A stretch of 64,000 bases of DNA from Adiantum capillus-veneris (GCA_014529385.2 CM043962.1:42750598-42814597), one strand, 5' to 3'. Positions 1 to 12,668 are shown, numbered from the stretch's first letter. Numbers and translations are program-made. Notes: generated by a model not told the origin, from the sequence alone.

Positions 1-1099
1 TCGCCATCCATGTTTGACCACTTCTGAATATGAAATTTGGTTAGTTGTATGCTTGCACCCTGTAGAGGTTATATTTTCACTTATTTTTGAATTTGGATTT
101 CAAAAGGTCAAAAAGGCCCAAAGTTTGATCAACTTCTAAGAACTTTGAAGGTTTTTCCCATTTGCTAGATTTGAATGATTTATTAGTCAACTTTTCACCA
201 AAAATGTAAATCCAATGATTTGGAACCACTGTAGACCCAATGGTATCAGTTTTTGGTCAAAATGTCACGGGGGGCATGGATTGTGATCCATGTTCCTGCA
301 CTAGTTGACCTAAAACTTTCCAGATTGACTGTTTTGGGTTTGTTTATCCCCTTTTTGTACTTATTTTTGGGTTTAGATCTGCTTTTGAGTTTTGACCATC
401 AAATTTCCTAAATTTTAGAGTTTATGGTCTTTTGTACCAAAATATGGATTTGATAGCTTTTCCCCTGAAATTTTTAGCCCCATTTGATGGTTTTGATTGC
501 TACCTAATCTACTCCTAAGTGCTTAACTGAATTCTAGGAACAAAAACAAACAAACGGTACAAAACTGAAAGAAAAATGGATGATGGAGCAATACTTTCAG
601 AGCACCTAAAAAAATACATAATGAATTGCTTTCATATCTCACTCACAACTCCCTATGCCTCTCAAGAATAGATCTAGCAAGTCCCCGACTTTTGCCTCTA
701 CGAAGCATTAAACCTTAAGTCTAGCTGCTTGATTGCTAACGTGTAAACGGAATGGAAGTCAAAATCAAAGGTCTAGAAAGTAAAAAACTACGACAAGATC
801 ACTCACCAACTAAGGATCACTACCCCCGCAACGATGCCAATGTTAGCCGGTCACTGCGACGGATATCTGTAGCATAGCAATCTAGCTCTAACATACTATC
901 AATACTCAGGGAAGCGACTCGAATGGGGTACGGAGACTCTTTGAGGGTGTCAACAAAAATATAGAATAGTGGAGATTTCTTAATCTTCGTCTCTCGATGT
1001 CTCTCTTTATGGTTACCTCTCTCCCATTTAGATATCCCTACTATTATCAAGGGTCTTAAAACCTGATAGCATACCTTTCTTCAAATGCAAGTGAAAGTG
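1..1099. other. unassigned AT-rich DNA
   Basis: No coding frame, RNA gene or recognised repeat boundary could be supported here. The sequence is AT-rich with short T and A runs. It may be old transposon or intergenic DNA. Confidence 0.4.
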
Positions 1100-1150
1100 G
1101 AGTACGTTTTAAGAGAAGTCTATCTCCATTGAACTCTCTCTTTCTAGCAT

Positions 1151-1153
<3 letters not shown>

Positions 1154-1198
<45 letters not shown>
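1154..1198. repeat. (GA)n microsatellite
   Basis: An uninterrupted GA dinucleotide tract of 45 bp inside the dispersed repeat. The second repeat copy carries a longer GA tract at the same relative place (4632-4700), so the tract is an old part of the repeat. Confidence 0.95.
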
Positions 1199-1201
<3 letters not shown>

Positions 1202-1387
1202 CCTAGATATATGTAAATATCTGTTTTTCTTAAAATATTCCAATTGAGAGGCCTTTTTGTGAAAAGGGATAAAAGGGTTGATCCTATATCTCCAAGCATG
1301 GTAGTTGAAAAATGATATTATGTGCCCAACTATCAACATTTGGAGCTATCACATGCATCTCTTAATCTGGTTCCAAGAATGGAAAAA

Positions 1388-1389
<2 letters not shown>

Positions 1390-1445
<56 letters not shown>
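1390..1445. repeat. (CT)n microsatellite
   Basis: A pure CT tract of 56 bp followed by a few TCTA units. The matching place in copy 2 of the repeat is the CT tract at 7099-7141. Confidence 0.95.
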
Positions 1446-1461
<16 letters not shown>

Positions 1462-2850
1462 CTGCATGCAAGGTGATAATAAATAATACAATAGACAAGA
1501 CAGTCACAGTACATAATACAAAATGATATGACTCAATGCTACAATTCAAATGATATAGCAAGTCAACTAATGACCAAAATTGGCAAAAACTATAACATGT
1601 GTATTAACTAAATGACTAGCCCTCTTTTAATTTTTGTGCTAGGAACAAAATCAAACTATAATGATTAGTCCTCTTTTACGTTAAAATTTTTCTAGAAATG
1701 AAATCGGACCAGTCTACTCCACTCCCCTCTCCTACCCTAGACTTGCGGCCACATAATAGTGAAAAAGTGTGATTCATTACATACCTCGATGTAGAAATAG
1801 GCATTTCTCTATGCTTCAATTTCAATATATGTAAATAGAATGCTTTGCCACTTATATGATATCTATAAACCAAATGAAAATCAAAGATATTTGAGGATAG
1901 ATTGCAATTGATAAATTCTGAATTAAGCACCATGTTTACTTCTTCTAAGAAACCAATGATTCGTATCCACATTGCTCGTAAAGGACCTGGCCATCAACTA
2001 TTTCTTGATAATTTACACCACAATACTCATGTAATCTTTCCCCTTTGCATGATATGGATGTTGCTAATTGGATTGTGAGTCAAAAATATTATAATATAGC
2101 ATTGAAATTTATTGCACAAAAATGCAACCAATATATTGTTATTTTTTTGTAGAGACTATATTTTTTTTTTCTAAGGTTTACTAGCGTTTACTTACTTGAG
2201 CTCAATTGCATGATGGTTGAACCCACTCTTTCTATTCCCATTACCTTTTGAGGGTCTTGAGTGATGTATGTATTTTTAGTAGGTATGGGGGGTCACTATA
2301 TAGAGATTTTGTATAGCACTTGCATTCAAGAGGTATTTACAAAACCCTCTATCTTACATTTTTCAAGGTTCAGTGATCCCTTATGTACCACTTTTTTCAA
2401 TAAAAAGATGGTTATGTACCAAAATTTTCACTTTTTCAATTTAAAACATCTTCTGTTTCTATATTTTCTTTTAATTCATAAGAAAAAATAACCCCACGTG
2501 CTATTCTACATATTTTTGAGTGAACCCCCCAAGCAATAGGTATCCTTAGAATAGACCAGTATATGACCCCACGTTGTTGCATAAAAAAACATGACCTCTA
2601 TTCTTATGAAATTTTCCTCCATTGTAAAGGATTAAAATACTAATGCTTTCTTTGTGTTCTCACCATCTAATACCAATTATTCAATGGATGCTACTTTTAT
2701 TTTACACTTCTTAATTCCTTTATGTCAATTATCTTTTTAATATAACTAATGAAAATAATATTAACACGATAAGAAATTAAGGTGGACCTACAAATCCTCC
2801 TTACTATTAAAGAATAGTAAGCGTACCAAGCTTTTCGTGATTGCTTAGTG

Positions 2851-4599
2851 CAATTGTATTTGGTTTGCCTTTAGTCGGAGAAGATTAAGTGCTTCTATAG
2901 GGGCAATAAGCTAGAATGTAAAACATGCTTGTTGCATTCTCTTGAAATAATACTTTGTGAGGGCCTAGGGGCATCATTGATTGGACATGTGTATTGAAAC
3001 AGTGGTGTTCTTCACTTTCTACATGTTGGGTCACAAAGAAATTGGTCAAAAAAGATAAATATTCTTAAAAGCAAGAGACATATGAACTCTTAAATGAGAT
3101 TGTAACCTAGACTAGTGAATATCGATTACCAATAGCATAGTACACGTTGTGTGCATGCATGCATGTTTTGTGTATGCATTGCAGACCTGACAAACATGTA
3201 GTAATCTATAGTTTATGTGTTAAGTATTTGTATCTGTACCAGCATACCATGATTTTATGTATTCTTATCCTAGCCAAGCTTCAAGTGTAGCAATTTTAAT
3301 TAATCTCTTCACCAAAAGAAACTTCACTAGTATTTGGCTAACTTAATCACTCTCTTTTATAGTTTCTTTTCCCTTTGGTTACCAATCTTGCCTAACACTT
3401 AAGCTTTCTATCATTGGATGTGATCTTTAACCTATAGACCTATTTCCATGGCAAGCATTCTTCCTTTTTATGGGGTAATAAAAGTCCCATGTTCAATTCT
3501 ACTACAAAACATTCATTTTTTAGTGTGTTTTTTTATTGCATTGTCTATCATGTCCCATGTCATAGTGCCTAGGCCACCACAAACTTGGCACATTGGGCCT
3601 CGGGATGGGTTTTTGGGTTGAGTACCCCTAGTTCTACCGTGCTCCTTGGGTCTAGCAACCCACTCCCATTTGCCCCACGGCCATGATGTCCTCTTTTTGG
3701 AATTGTTTTTCCATGAAAAGCATTTCACAGGTTTCAGAAACTCTTTTCAATTGAAATTTTCCATCTTCAGGATAGGGGAGACGAAGGACAAGTACGGTCA
3801 TTTGTGATTTGGTGTTAAGAGTACTGAAGAAGGGTGCTTGATTGGCTACTTTGGGTTGCAGGTAAGTCTCCCTAGATAATAATCTTGCCTTCCTTACTTC
3901 TTTGAGCTATTGTTTGGAAAGATCTGATTTTATTTCAAGCCATTTTTTGTGCTTTGACTTAGTGACTATCCCTTCTTGTTTTTTTCGAGTCAGCAATTCC
4001 ATTTCTGCTTGAAGTTTTTGGTGCTCAGACTTGTGAGCCTTCTTCACCCTTGGCCATATTCTTTTGATTGCCATCTGAATGTTGTGGGTAAGAGTGTCCA
4101 AGATCGTGGGTTATCCACGTTAACATCCTATCCCAGATTGATAAGTGCTATTTTGATTAAACTTCTAAAGATTGGTTCCTTGATGAGGTGTTTCCCTATG
4201 ACTACCTTCCTCTTCTTTCCTTTTGGGTAAAAAGTGTCTTTGTTGAATCCTCCCAATTTGATTGATAATGGCGAGTGATCTGGTAAGCTCTAGGAGGTAT
4301 CAACCATCATATTTACTGATGACAACCACTAATCCACTTGATGGGAGCATCCGCATTTGTCAATTTGAGAGGTTGTGTTAGCATACTGAAGGTTTGTGTA
4401 TGCAAGGCCTAGCAAATTTCCCCATGGACTTAAGGACCATAGATTAAAAAAATGCCCACTTCTCGTACAAGCTTTCCCTTTTGGATTTTTTCAAGCCCGT
4501 TAAGACGCTAGATGGGCCCATTTTGTCTTTCCTTGCGTCTACCATAATGAAATACCCCATGAGGGACCAACCCCCCTTGACATGGGAATCTTGAAGATC
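2851..4599. other. unassigned DNA between repeat copies
   Basis: Nothing recognisable as a gene. Short open stretches on both strands show no family motif. The block separates the two copies of the 1.7-kb repeat and has no counterpart in either. Confidence 0.4.
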
Positions 4600-4629
4600 C
4601 ACCCAAAGTATAGCTCTCTTCTTAGCATT

Positions 4630-4631
<2 letters not shown>

Positions 4632-4700
<69 letters not shown>
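4632..4700. repeat. (GA)n microsatellite, 69 bp
   Basis: A pure AG/GA tract of 69 bp, followed 22 bp later by a TG tract at 4723-4753. Copy 1 of the repeat has the GA tract but not the TG tract, so the TG tract arose after duplication. Confidence 0.95.
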
Positions 4701-4703
<3 letters not shown>

Positions 4704-4718
4704 AGAATCTTAAGTACA

Positions 4719-4722
<4 letters not shown>

Positions 4723-4753
<31 letters not shown>
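4723..4753. repeat. (TG)n microsatellite
   Basis: A pure TG tract of 31 bp, present only in copy 2 of the dispersed repeat. Confidence 0.95.
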
Positions 4754-4755
<2 letters not shown>

Positions 4756-4885
4756 TAAATAAATGTAAAGATTTGTTTTGTACTTGTAAATATTGCTTAA
4801 AATATTCCAATTGCGGGGGCTATTTGTGAAAAGAGATAAAAGGGATCTTGTATCTCCAAACATGGTAGTTGAAGAATGATATGAT

Positions 4886-7027
4886 ATGTTGGGGGGCTTT
4901 TTGGTAGAAGACATAAGAAAGTTACTTGAGATAGATACAAAGCAGGGTAGCGCCCCTGAGCTGGTCTGCACCATTATCATTCTTGATGTCAACTAGAATC
5001 GAGTGTGATAGAGTGTAATGCTTGGACCCTCTCACCAGAGCTCCTCTTTTTTCCAATAGATACCATCACTTCCCTGCTTTTTTGGATGATCTTGTTGAAG
5101 TCAGCACTCAAGAGGTCATTTTCAAAAACACGCACGTTCTTAGATCTCCATACTTGTTTAAAGTAGCAAAATCGAACAACTTGTGTGCAGGTAAGGATAA
5201 CTTGGTTCTTCATATATTTTCGCCCCATGATTAAATTGTTCTTGCAAAAAAAAAAATCATCCAAGTCTTCTGTATCCATTTGCACACCTTGCTCGCCAAT
5301 CTGGTGCTCATATTTTGGATAATATTTGACTAGGTGCAAGAGATCTTCACTTGTCACTTTGCAACCCAAACATCAATCTAATCCAATTCCTCTTGCTAGA
5401 ATATTATTGCCAACCGGAATAGCCTACCAAAGCACCTTCCATAGGAATATCTTCATCTCATGGGGCCACAGATGGTCCAAATGTTGTTGACTATCGTTCC
5501 CCACCTCAATTCTGGCCATTGCTTATGCCACAATTTATTGAGAGGGAAGAACCAACCTTTTTTATTGATCTTCCTAGAAATCACTCTCCAGAATGGACCT
5601 ACTAATTCAGTTTTGACTATTGATAGCCACGAGGACCAGTGTGTTATGGAGTTTTGAAAATATATGGTAGTCTCCCCCCATTGTAGGGTCTCTACAACTC
5701 ACATTTACGAACAAGCTCGCCCATGATGCCCTTCAACCTTAGTTTTGCCCATCGAGGTGCCAACAATATATCGTGAATCCCTAGCTTCTTCCATGGTCCC
5801 CCTTGAGAGGAGAGTTTCACTTTGTCAATCATGGCCCCTGCCTGGTCTTGTTTGGCCAGTGCAACCAAAAACAATTTCCCATCTGGACCACTAATAGGGG
5901 GTTGAATCTTTGGTGCAATTCTTCCATAGGAATTTTCACCGGTTTCAAGAATTCCTTCCAGTTGCATTCAACTATTTTCAAGAGAGGACCCATGAAGGAG
6001 ATGTACATGCCATTAAGGAGTTAATCACCTATACTTTTCCCTGGAAAGGGAGGAATACATATTCCAATCGATGCATCTTGCTATGCACTTTGTTCAAGAC
6101 CCACTGGAACGCCTGCTTATTAGTGTTGTCGACCCCAAGTGGGGCCCCTAGGTAACGAAAGGCCTTTTCTTCGGATAGGACCTCTCCTTTTAGGAGGGTC
6201 AAATGAGTCACTCTTCTCTGATAGCAGAATCGGTCTTAATTTCTCAATATTGCACTTAGACCTTGAGGCAGTGGCAAACATTTGAATGATCTTCAGAGCC
6301 TTTCTTAAAATCTGGGGGCTTTCTTTTAGGAACAAGAGGGAGTCATCAACGAATAGCTTGGCCAAAAGCTGCTTGTTGCTAAGTAAGGACAAGCCTTGAA
6401 TCTCTCCTCTTGATGCATTGGCTTTTAACATGGTGACTAGGGGGTGAGACCCGATGGCGAATAGAAGTGGGGCTACAGGGCAACCCTGTTTGATTGATCT
6501 TTTGACTTCAAAGGCACCCACGGTCATAGTATTAAACAACAACTTTGAGTGATTGCCTGCCCCAAGGGTGTGTACCAGGTAACAAAGCGTGGTCCAAATC
6601 CTAGTGCTTCCATGATGGCTTCAATGAAGGACCATGCAATTTAGTTGTATGCTTTGTCGAGGTCGAGCTACAAAAGGATACATTCTAGTTTGTGAAGTTT
6701 ACATATTCAATTCCAAAAATAGCTGCCATAATATTGTCATAAATGGACCTTCCCTTTATAAATCCATGTTGGTGTGGATTTACAATTTTATCCAAGAGGA
6801 GCCAACTTTGTAAATTATTTTTGTAAGTTACAATCATCATGGTGATGAGCCACCCGTGCTTCATTTGGGAGCAACACACTTGCTTAGGGATAGTTTTGAT
6901 AAGCTCCTTTTTTACGCTAGTATCAAGCACCCCTTCCACTAGAGCCATGTTGGCATACACATAAAAGGGGTCGTTAATTGTGCTTGAGGTCGTTTGTACA
7001 TTCTTGTGTTGAGTTAATATAACTTCT
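4886..7027 (-). mobile_element. 5'-truncated LINE inserted in the dispersed repeat
   Basis: A non-LTR retrotransposon fragment on the minus strand, running from about 7027 (5', truncated within the N-terminal part of reverse transcriptase) to about 4886 (3'). The flanks are the two halves of repeat copy 2, so this is an insertion. 5' truncation is typical of target-primed LINE insertion. No clear poly(A) tail or target duplication is visible at the left junction, so the exact 3' end is uncertain. Confidence 0.7.
4989..7027 (-). pseudogene. LINE reverse transcriptase, decayed
   Basis: Reverse transcriptase of a plant LINE, normally copying element RNA at a nicked target. Reading the minus strand, the order is: an N-terminal RT block with HGFIKGRSIYDNI at about 6760-6720; LDLDKAYN near 6660-6640; the RT core with IKQGCPVAPLLF at about 6490; the catalytic box as LFVDDSLLFL near 6350 (FVDD in place of the usual FADD); then YLGAPLG near 6150; and a C-terminal part resembling the zinc-binding RT tail (QVWRSKNVRVF near 5150). 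In-frame stops lie at 6668-6670 (TAG) and 6641-6643 (TAA), and the frame changes several times after 6120. No endonuclease domain is present because of the 5' truncation. Assignment to LINE is firm; the clade is not resolved. Confidence 0.75.
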
Positions 7028-7096
7028 CCACTATCAATTATCAACTTTGGAGCTATCACATGTGTCTCTTCACCCAGTTCCAAGAATGGAAAAAGA

Positions 7097-7098
<2 letters not shown>

Positions 7099-7141
<43 letters not shown>
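7099..7141. repeat. (CT)n microsatellite
   Basis: A pure CT tract of 43 bp, orthologous in position to the tract at 1390-1445 in the other repeat copy. Confidence 0.95.
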
Positions 7142-7144
<3 letters not shown>

Positions 7145-7467
7145 CATGCAAGGTTAGAATAAATAATACAAAGACAAGAAAATCACATTACATAATACAA
7201 AATGATATGAGTCAATGCTACAATTCAAATGATATGGCAATTTAACTAATGACCAAAATTGACAAAACGATAAAGCGTGTATTAACCAAAATGACAGGTC
7301 TTGTTTTAGTGTTGGCTAGAACCACTTTACTCTTAAGTATTAGTGAAAAAGTGTGATTCATTACAGTAGGTGTGGAAAATGCTTTTGTGATGTGCTTTAT
7401 TATGGCACATCTATCGAGATGCTCTCATGGACTTTAGGAGAAAAAGAGAGCAGGAGGCACCTGGGAG

Positions 7468-7469
<2 letters not shown>

Positions 7470-7512
<43 letters not shown>
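7470..7512. repeat. (GA)n microsatellite
   Basis: A GA tract of 43 bp inside repeat copy 2, in a part with no counterpart in copy 1. Confidence 0.95.
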
Positions 7513-7515
<3 letters not shown>

Positions 7516-8545
7516 GCACACATATATGTTCTCGATGCAAACACAGAGGCAATGGAAGAGAGATTTTTTTTCTCAAGGTGTAGATGCTTGCGAGGGGTGG
7601 TTGCCATCCCAAGCTCTAGTTTCGATCGTGAGGGGTGGGTGCTATCCCGCAAAGTTAGTTGAACACAAATTGCAATTGATAAATTCTCAAGTGAGCATTA
7701 TGTTTACTCCTTGTAACAAATCAATGGTTTGTGTACACATTGATTGTAAAAATCCTTGCAATCAACTATTTCTTGATATTTTATACCACAATAATCATGT
7801 AATCTTTGATGGAATGGATGTTGTTTATGGACTTGCCAACCAATATATTGTTATTCTTTTTGTGTGGAGACTAGTTTATTTGCTTTTCCTAAGTTTACTG
7901 CAGTGTCCAAGCAATGTTAAAAAAAAGTGTGCCTCTCCTTAGCCTTGAGCCAGTTGAAAATCCAAATTAACCGTTTGAAGGGAAGGGGAGAAGGAGAAAA
8001 TCCGCTTGGAAAATTTATAAAAATAGAGTAAGATTGCAAAAAATGCCAATTATTATGTAAAATTTTATCTTTGAATCTATCCCAAAGAAAATTTTGTATG
8101 TTTTGGAAAATGATTTTTCTTGAGCACTGTGTCCAAGCCTTTCCTTCCTTGAGCAAAGTTGCATGATGGGTCCCACCCACTTTTTACTATTCTTATTACC
8201 TTTTTAGGGTTTTGAGTGACACAAGTGTTTTCAACAAGTATCCTTCGTATAAATAAGTATATGACGCCGTGCGGTTGTTGCAGGAAAAAAAACATGGTCT
8301 CTGTTCTTATGTAATTTTCTTCCATTTTAAATAGGTTAAACTATTAATGTTTTCTTTGTGTTCTCACCATGAAATACCAAGTATGCAATGGATGCTACAT
8401 GGATACAATTTTTATTATATACATCAATAGTTCTTTTTAATATAACTAATGAAAATAACACCAACACGACAAGGAAACTAAAGTGGACTTACAAATCATC
8501 TTTAGGCTAGTACTAAAGAATAATAAGCATGCCAAGCTTTCCTTG

Positions 8546-9332
8546 ATATGGTAGTAGAAAAATTTAAAAGGGACTCCAATTCTCTCCATGCAAAACATGT
8601 TTTGCACAACCTTGTTTAGATTAGCAATAACATTCTTCCATAATGTAATACAGTATATTGACAAGGTCTTAATCTCTCTGTGTATAATTCACCCAACAAC
8701 CTTGTCAAACTTTGAATGTTGGGTTATTTGGCATCAATTGGTATTGAAAACCAAGTAAGAAAAGGTTACCTACAAGGGTACTACACCTTGCAAAGTGAGT
8801 CCAAATTGGTGGTCTATTCACCATGGTTGTAAACTATATACAATTGAACTCTTGTTTTGGAGGCACATGAGGGAAAGTTGCAAACATTGACACATTAAGT
8901 GGAAAAAACATCCCATCCTAGGGACCCTAGCTCACTTCCACCAATATTGTGAAAAAACATGCTAAAAAATGCAGTGATAAAGCTAAGCCATCAAATCAAA
9001 CAAAGTCTACATCCCATCAAATCAACTTAGCCTAGCTCAAGCCTGCAATGGTGGTGGTTCAATATTCCTTTTCTCAAGATACAAAAGGCTAAAGCACTCA
9101 ATCAACTCATCCCTTAGGGTTAGGTCCCCCAAACATCACCCAAAAGTTCCAAAAATTGGCAAAGAAGTGATTGTTGCTCGAAAGATCGAGCAATTGATCT
9201 GCATCGGTAGAAAATGACAAAAATTGTGCACCTTTACAGACTAACTTGACATCTAGAGAAAGAAGAGTCGATAAGATTTTACTAGGCAATCTGCAAGAAA
9301 GCAAGCCACATGACCTAACCTTAAGCTTCCCA

Positions 9333-9378
<46 letters not shown>

Positions 9379-10133
9379 ATACCTTGGCCGTTGGGAAATT
9401 TTGTTGGAAACCGCATGATTATATGATCTTTATTACCTCTATAACTTAAGATAATAGTATTAGGTCAAAAATTGGCACCACCTATTGGCCTTAATTGTCT
9501 AGTCAATGTAATCACATCTCAAGAAAGTCTTTGTTCAAAAGTACACGTCACTTTGTTAGATTATTGCACCATTAGCTTTGTTCGCGCTAGAGGGATCGGC
9601 ATTGACACTTATTTTGGTTCCAAGGTGGCTTCTGAGGGCCCTCTACGTTTGTTTGAGCTTGCGAGGATTGGCCACCAAAGTATGCAAATGGGTACTGAAG
9701 ATTTGGAAGATTAGCTTCTTCATCGATGAGTGAGCTTGGGAAGGCGGAGCTATCATAACTAAGCTTGTCTTGGTGTGCAACCAAATCACCAAATTTTGTT
9801 GCCTTAATTAAGTCTAGAAATCAAGGAACCTTCAGGTGTTTGAGAAAAAACTAGTGGTGGCCCAATTTGATGATACAACGTGTCTCAGTACCGAGCTCAT
9901 CCATGCAACATGAGCTAAAAGAGGGACAGGTATAGATAAAGAGTGACGTCATGCACTAAGTTGTCTTGGCTTATCGTAGCATATTTTGGTTTTAGTTGGG
10001 GTTAGACTCATACCTTATGGAATTGTTGACACCTAAAGACACATGTTCTGCTTGAAGGCTATTATATCTCTTCTTAAGTTAATCTAATTTCTCTCCACCC
10101 CCAATTTGATGAAACCAACACCAAAACACCACC

Positions 10134-10135
<2 letters not shown>
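8546..10135. other. unassigned DNA
   Basis: No gene or recognised element. Contains a short CT tract at 9337-9364. The open frame at 9472-9714 has no recognisable motif and no upstream gene signals, so I do not call it. Confidence 0.4.

Positions 10136-10169
<34 letters not shown>
10136..10169. repeat. poly(C) tract, 34 C
   Basis: Thirty-four consecutive C residues followed by an A-rich run. Such long C tracts are rare. A G tract of the same length lies 1.24 kb downstream. Confidence 0.9.
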
Positions 10170-10171
<2 letters not shown>

Positions 10172-11409
10172 AAAAAGAAAAAGAAAAAAGAACAGCAACA
10201 AATTGATTGAACATGAATGCATATGGAAACTTGAGGTGGCACCATACCATATTATCTTCAAGAAATTTGTGAAGAATTAAAGTATATTTTGTAGTCTATT
10301 TGTAAATTTTGTGAAGATTTTTCTATAATAGTTATTTTATTTTGTTAACCCTTGTGACATACACGTTTGTGCAAGGTGCATCCATAGATATACTATGCAT
10401 AGACTTTTCATCACATGTTGTTGCATGCTGGATGTCTTCAAATTGACTTTTGATTTGTTTTCAAAGCTTCACATATGATATAACATATGACATTATGAAC
10501 TAGAAACATGAATTTCTTTTTCAAAAAATTATTTAAATACAAGAATATGCCACATGTTAACGACCATCTTTTGTATTAACATTCTCCTCAATACACAACA
10601 CAAAGTAAAGAATATTCATGGTGGCATAGGAGTCAAGAGTTGTTTCCCCCTTGAAAACAAAGAGTGCAAGTGAGAACTATAATAAAATAGTGTTAAAACA
10701 CAAGACTTCATTCCTTTTTTTTTTTGCACGAAACTCACAATTGTGAGTGGATAGTATTAAGAACATCAGAAATATACACCAGCCTCGAGCTCAGACCGAG
10801 CCTTGAGGGTCAAAAGATTACAAGACTTCTCTCTTTAAGCACAATCTCCATCTGTATGTGTGGAAAGATTTGAGTGCTTGCATGGCAAGCATGTATTTTG
10901 TCACCACTACAAACAAAAGCTACATCTCTTTTTGGCCCATTCAAACTCAATTGTGGCCACCTAGCTAAAGTAAAGGTCCCCCTATAACGACTTCAAAGTG
11001 AAAGGAGAACAAAGCATGAGCTCAAGCTCAAGCCTCAACCTCCTCTTTCCATCCAAAGAGCACAAGAGAAGACAAAGTTCAAACAAACTTTTGAAAGTTA
11101 AACTATCCCCTTATGCCTTTATTTAGCATACCCAACATAAAAGGCCCACTCATCTTTCAATCATAAGAGAAGCAATGCCTTTGCATCCACCACTAAAGCC
11201 CTACCTTTCTTGTACATTTTCAAGGCTAAAAATTATGGTTTATGGACCAAATTTACAGCTAACTTCACAACAAACTGACAAATTTCAAGAGACTCTGGGA
11301 AGTTCTCTAGCCTCTGAAGGCTCTGTGGGTGTATGTTTTGTGTTTCTTGACTCTTGATTGTGTATATGAGAGGGGGAGAGAGGCAAGGAGACCCAGCAAG
11401 GGAAGGCGG

Positions 11410-11411
<2 letters not shown>
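10170..11411. other. unassigned AT-rich DNA with one SINE-like tail
   Basis: No coding region supported. The only recognised piece is the SINE-like 3' end at about 10712-10830. Confidence 0.4.
10712..10830 (-). repeat. SINE-like 3' end, minus orientation
   Basis: Starts with a T run (the reverse of an A tail), then ACTCACAATTGTGAGTGGAT. The 14-bp palindrome CTCACAATTGTGAG at 10734-10747 also closes the SINE-like insert at 26635-26854, followed there by an A run. A diverged copy lies at about 22910-22960. A region near 23080-23180 is similar to the part after the palindrome. The shared, tailed 3' end suggests one family spread by target-primed reverse transcription. Confidence 0.5.

Positions 11412-11445
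<34 letters not shown>
11412..11445. repeat. poly(G) tract, 34 G
   Basis: Thirty-four consecutive G residues. Open frames that read through it as polyproline or polyglycine are artefacts. Confidence 0.9.
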
Positions 11446-11446
<1 letters not shown>

Positions 11447-12616
11447 TGATGACAAAGAGAAAGTAGAAGAAGAAAAATGTGCACAATAAGATCCTCCTCC
11501 ATCAAAGGTTAAACTTTTTTGGCATGCATCAACATTCATTGTCAAGAGAATTGTGCAACAAAAGTTTCCATAAAATGAGAGACCCACTTACATTATCAAG
11601 CAAAGACGACAAATTTTGAGAAGAGTTTGACCAAATTACCTCTTTGACCTTCTTTCACCATATGCATGAGAATATAATTGGCATAAGGTTCCTTACAGAT
11701 TGCAAACACATGATATAAGAAGGTAGCTACCCAATCACCTTCTGCAAATCATGGATCAAATTGACAGCTTTGCATTGATGATACCACGTTTGGAACTTGT
11801 GATTCTCAGATGTGAGGTAATCGAGAAGCTTCGATGTGCCAGGTGGTGCTTATAGCAAGCGACCAATTTGCCCCAGATTGTGAAAGTTTGGATCGATTAT
11901 GACTAGTACCCTTTTGAGTGCAATGCCATGTGAAAGATATTTGATGCAAGGAAAAGGATTGAGGGAAGAGTAGGAGGAGACGAGAAGAATACGTGCCACC
12001 GTCTCAAGTCAAAGTGGATCTGTAAGAAGCGACACGAGTGGGCATGGCAGTGCGGCAAAAAGTGAAAGGAAAAAGTGTTGTCATGTAGTGGTGACTGCCA
12101 TTCTCATTGTGCTTGAGGGCCTTGGAGTGTTTAGTGGATTGAAGGGATTAGACCCCACCTAATGACCAGGGAATTATTAAAGCCACTTAATGACAGGAGA
12201 ACCTTGCCTTCAAAAAGTAAAGCTTGGTTAGAAAACTTCTTTGTAAGATACCCAAAATAGGCCATGCTAAAGGATAAAAGCAAGGGGTCCCTAACAAAGA
12301 ACCCTGAAATGTGTGAGAGCCTTCCATTAGAAAAATGGGACTCTTGGGAAAACGAGAAGGTGACTGTGTAAAACAAGAACTAATCTCTAAAGAGGCTTTG
12401 GATTAGTTACTAATAGTTGGTATGAAACCATGTGAGGAGAGGGACTTTGATCTCTCTCTCTCTCTCTCAAAACATACACTTTATTTGGTGCTTAGAGGGC
12501 TTTCACATGAGGGAAGGCAACAAGAAATATGGTAGCATAAAACTCAAAGAGGGAGCATGCAAGAGGGGGCCCCCGAGTGGGGGGGACTTTGCCCTCTGCT
12601 AACCTTGTCTTTCAAT

Positions 12617-12618
<2 letters not shown>
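11446..12618. other. unassigned DNA
   Basis: No gene, RNA or mobile element recognised on either strand. Confidence 0.35.

Positions 12619-12668
<50 letters not shown>

Larger units (their letters stand above)
1100..2850. repeat. dispersed ~1.7-kb repeat, copy 1 (uninterrupted)
   Basis: This stretch matches 4600-4886 plus 7027-8545 block by block. Shared blocks include the GA tract and its flank (about 1100-1320), the CT tract with its flank (about 1327-1630), the segment around 1890-2040 (matching about 7660-7830), the segment around 2200-2270 (matching about 8150-8220) and the segment around 2530-2840 (matching about 8230-8540). The copies are diverged, with many substitutions and small indels. 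No open frame spans it and no terminal repeats were identified, so its class is unknown: a non-autonomous element or an old local duplication. Confidence 0.7.
4600..4886. repeat. dispersed repeat, copy 2, left part
   Basis: Corresponds to about 1100-1310 of copy 1: a GA tract, then the AT-rich flank with shared words such as AAATATTCCAATTG and GATAAAAGGG. Homology stops near 4886, where LINE sequence begins, and resumes at about 7027. Confidence 0.7.
7027..8545. repeat. dispersed repeat, copy 2, right part
   Basis: Matches about 1327-2850 of copy 1 after the LINE. Shared landmarks are a CT tract, AGTGAAAAAGTGTGATTCAT at 7342, TTGCAATTGATAAATTCT near 7670 and ATATAACTAATGAAAATAA near 8440. 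Copy 2 contains extra sequence around 7380-7650, including a GA tract. Confidence 0.7.

Noticed and set aside
241-260. Primer-site-like TGGTATCAG near the window start
   Set aside because: The match stops after nine bases and no LTR end precedes it.
1109-1526. Open frames of repeated Ser-Leu or Arg-Glu across CT/GA tracts, here and at about twenty other places
   Set aside because: They exist only because CT/GA dinucleotide repeats lack stops. They have no start context, family motif or flanking gene signals.
10079-11587. Polyproline and polyglycine frames
   Set aside because: Artefacts of the 34-C and 34-G homopolymers.
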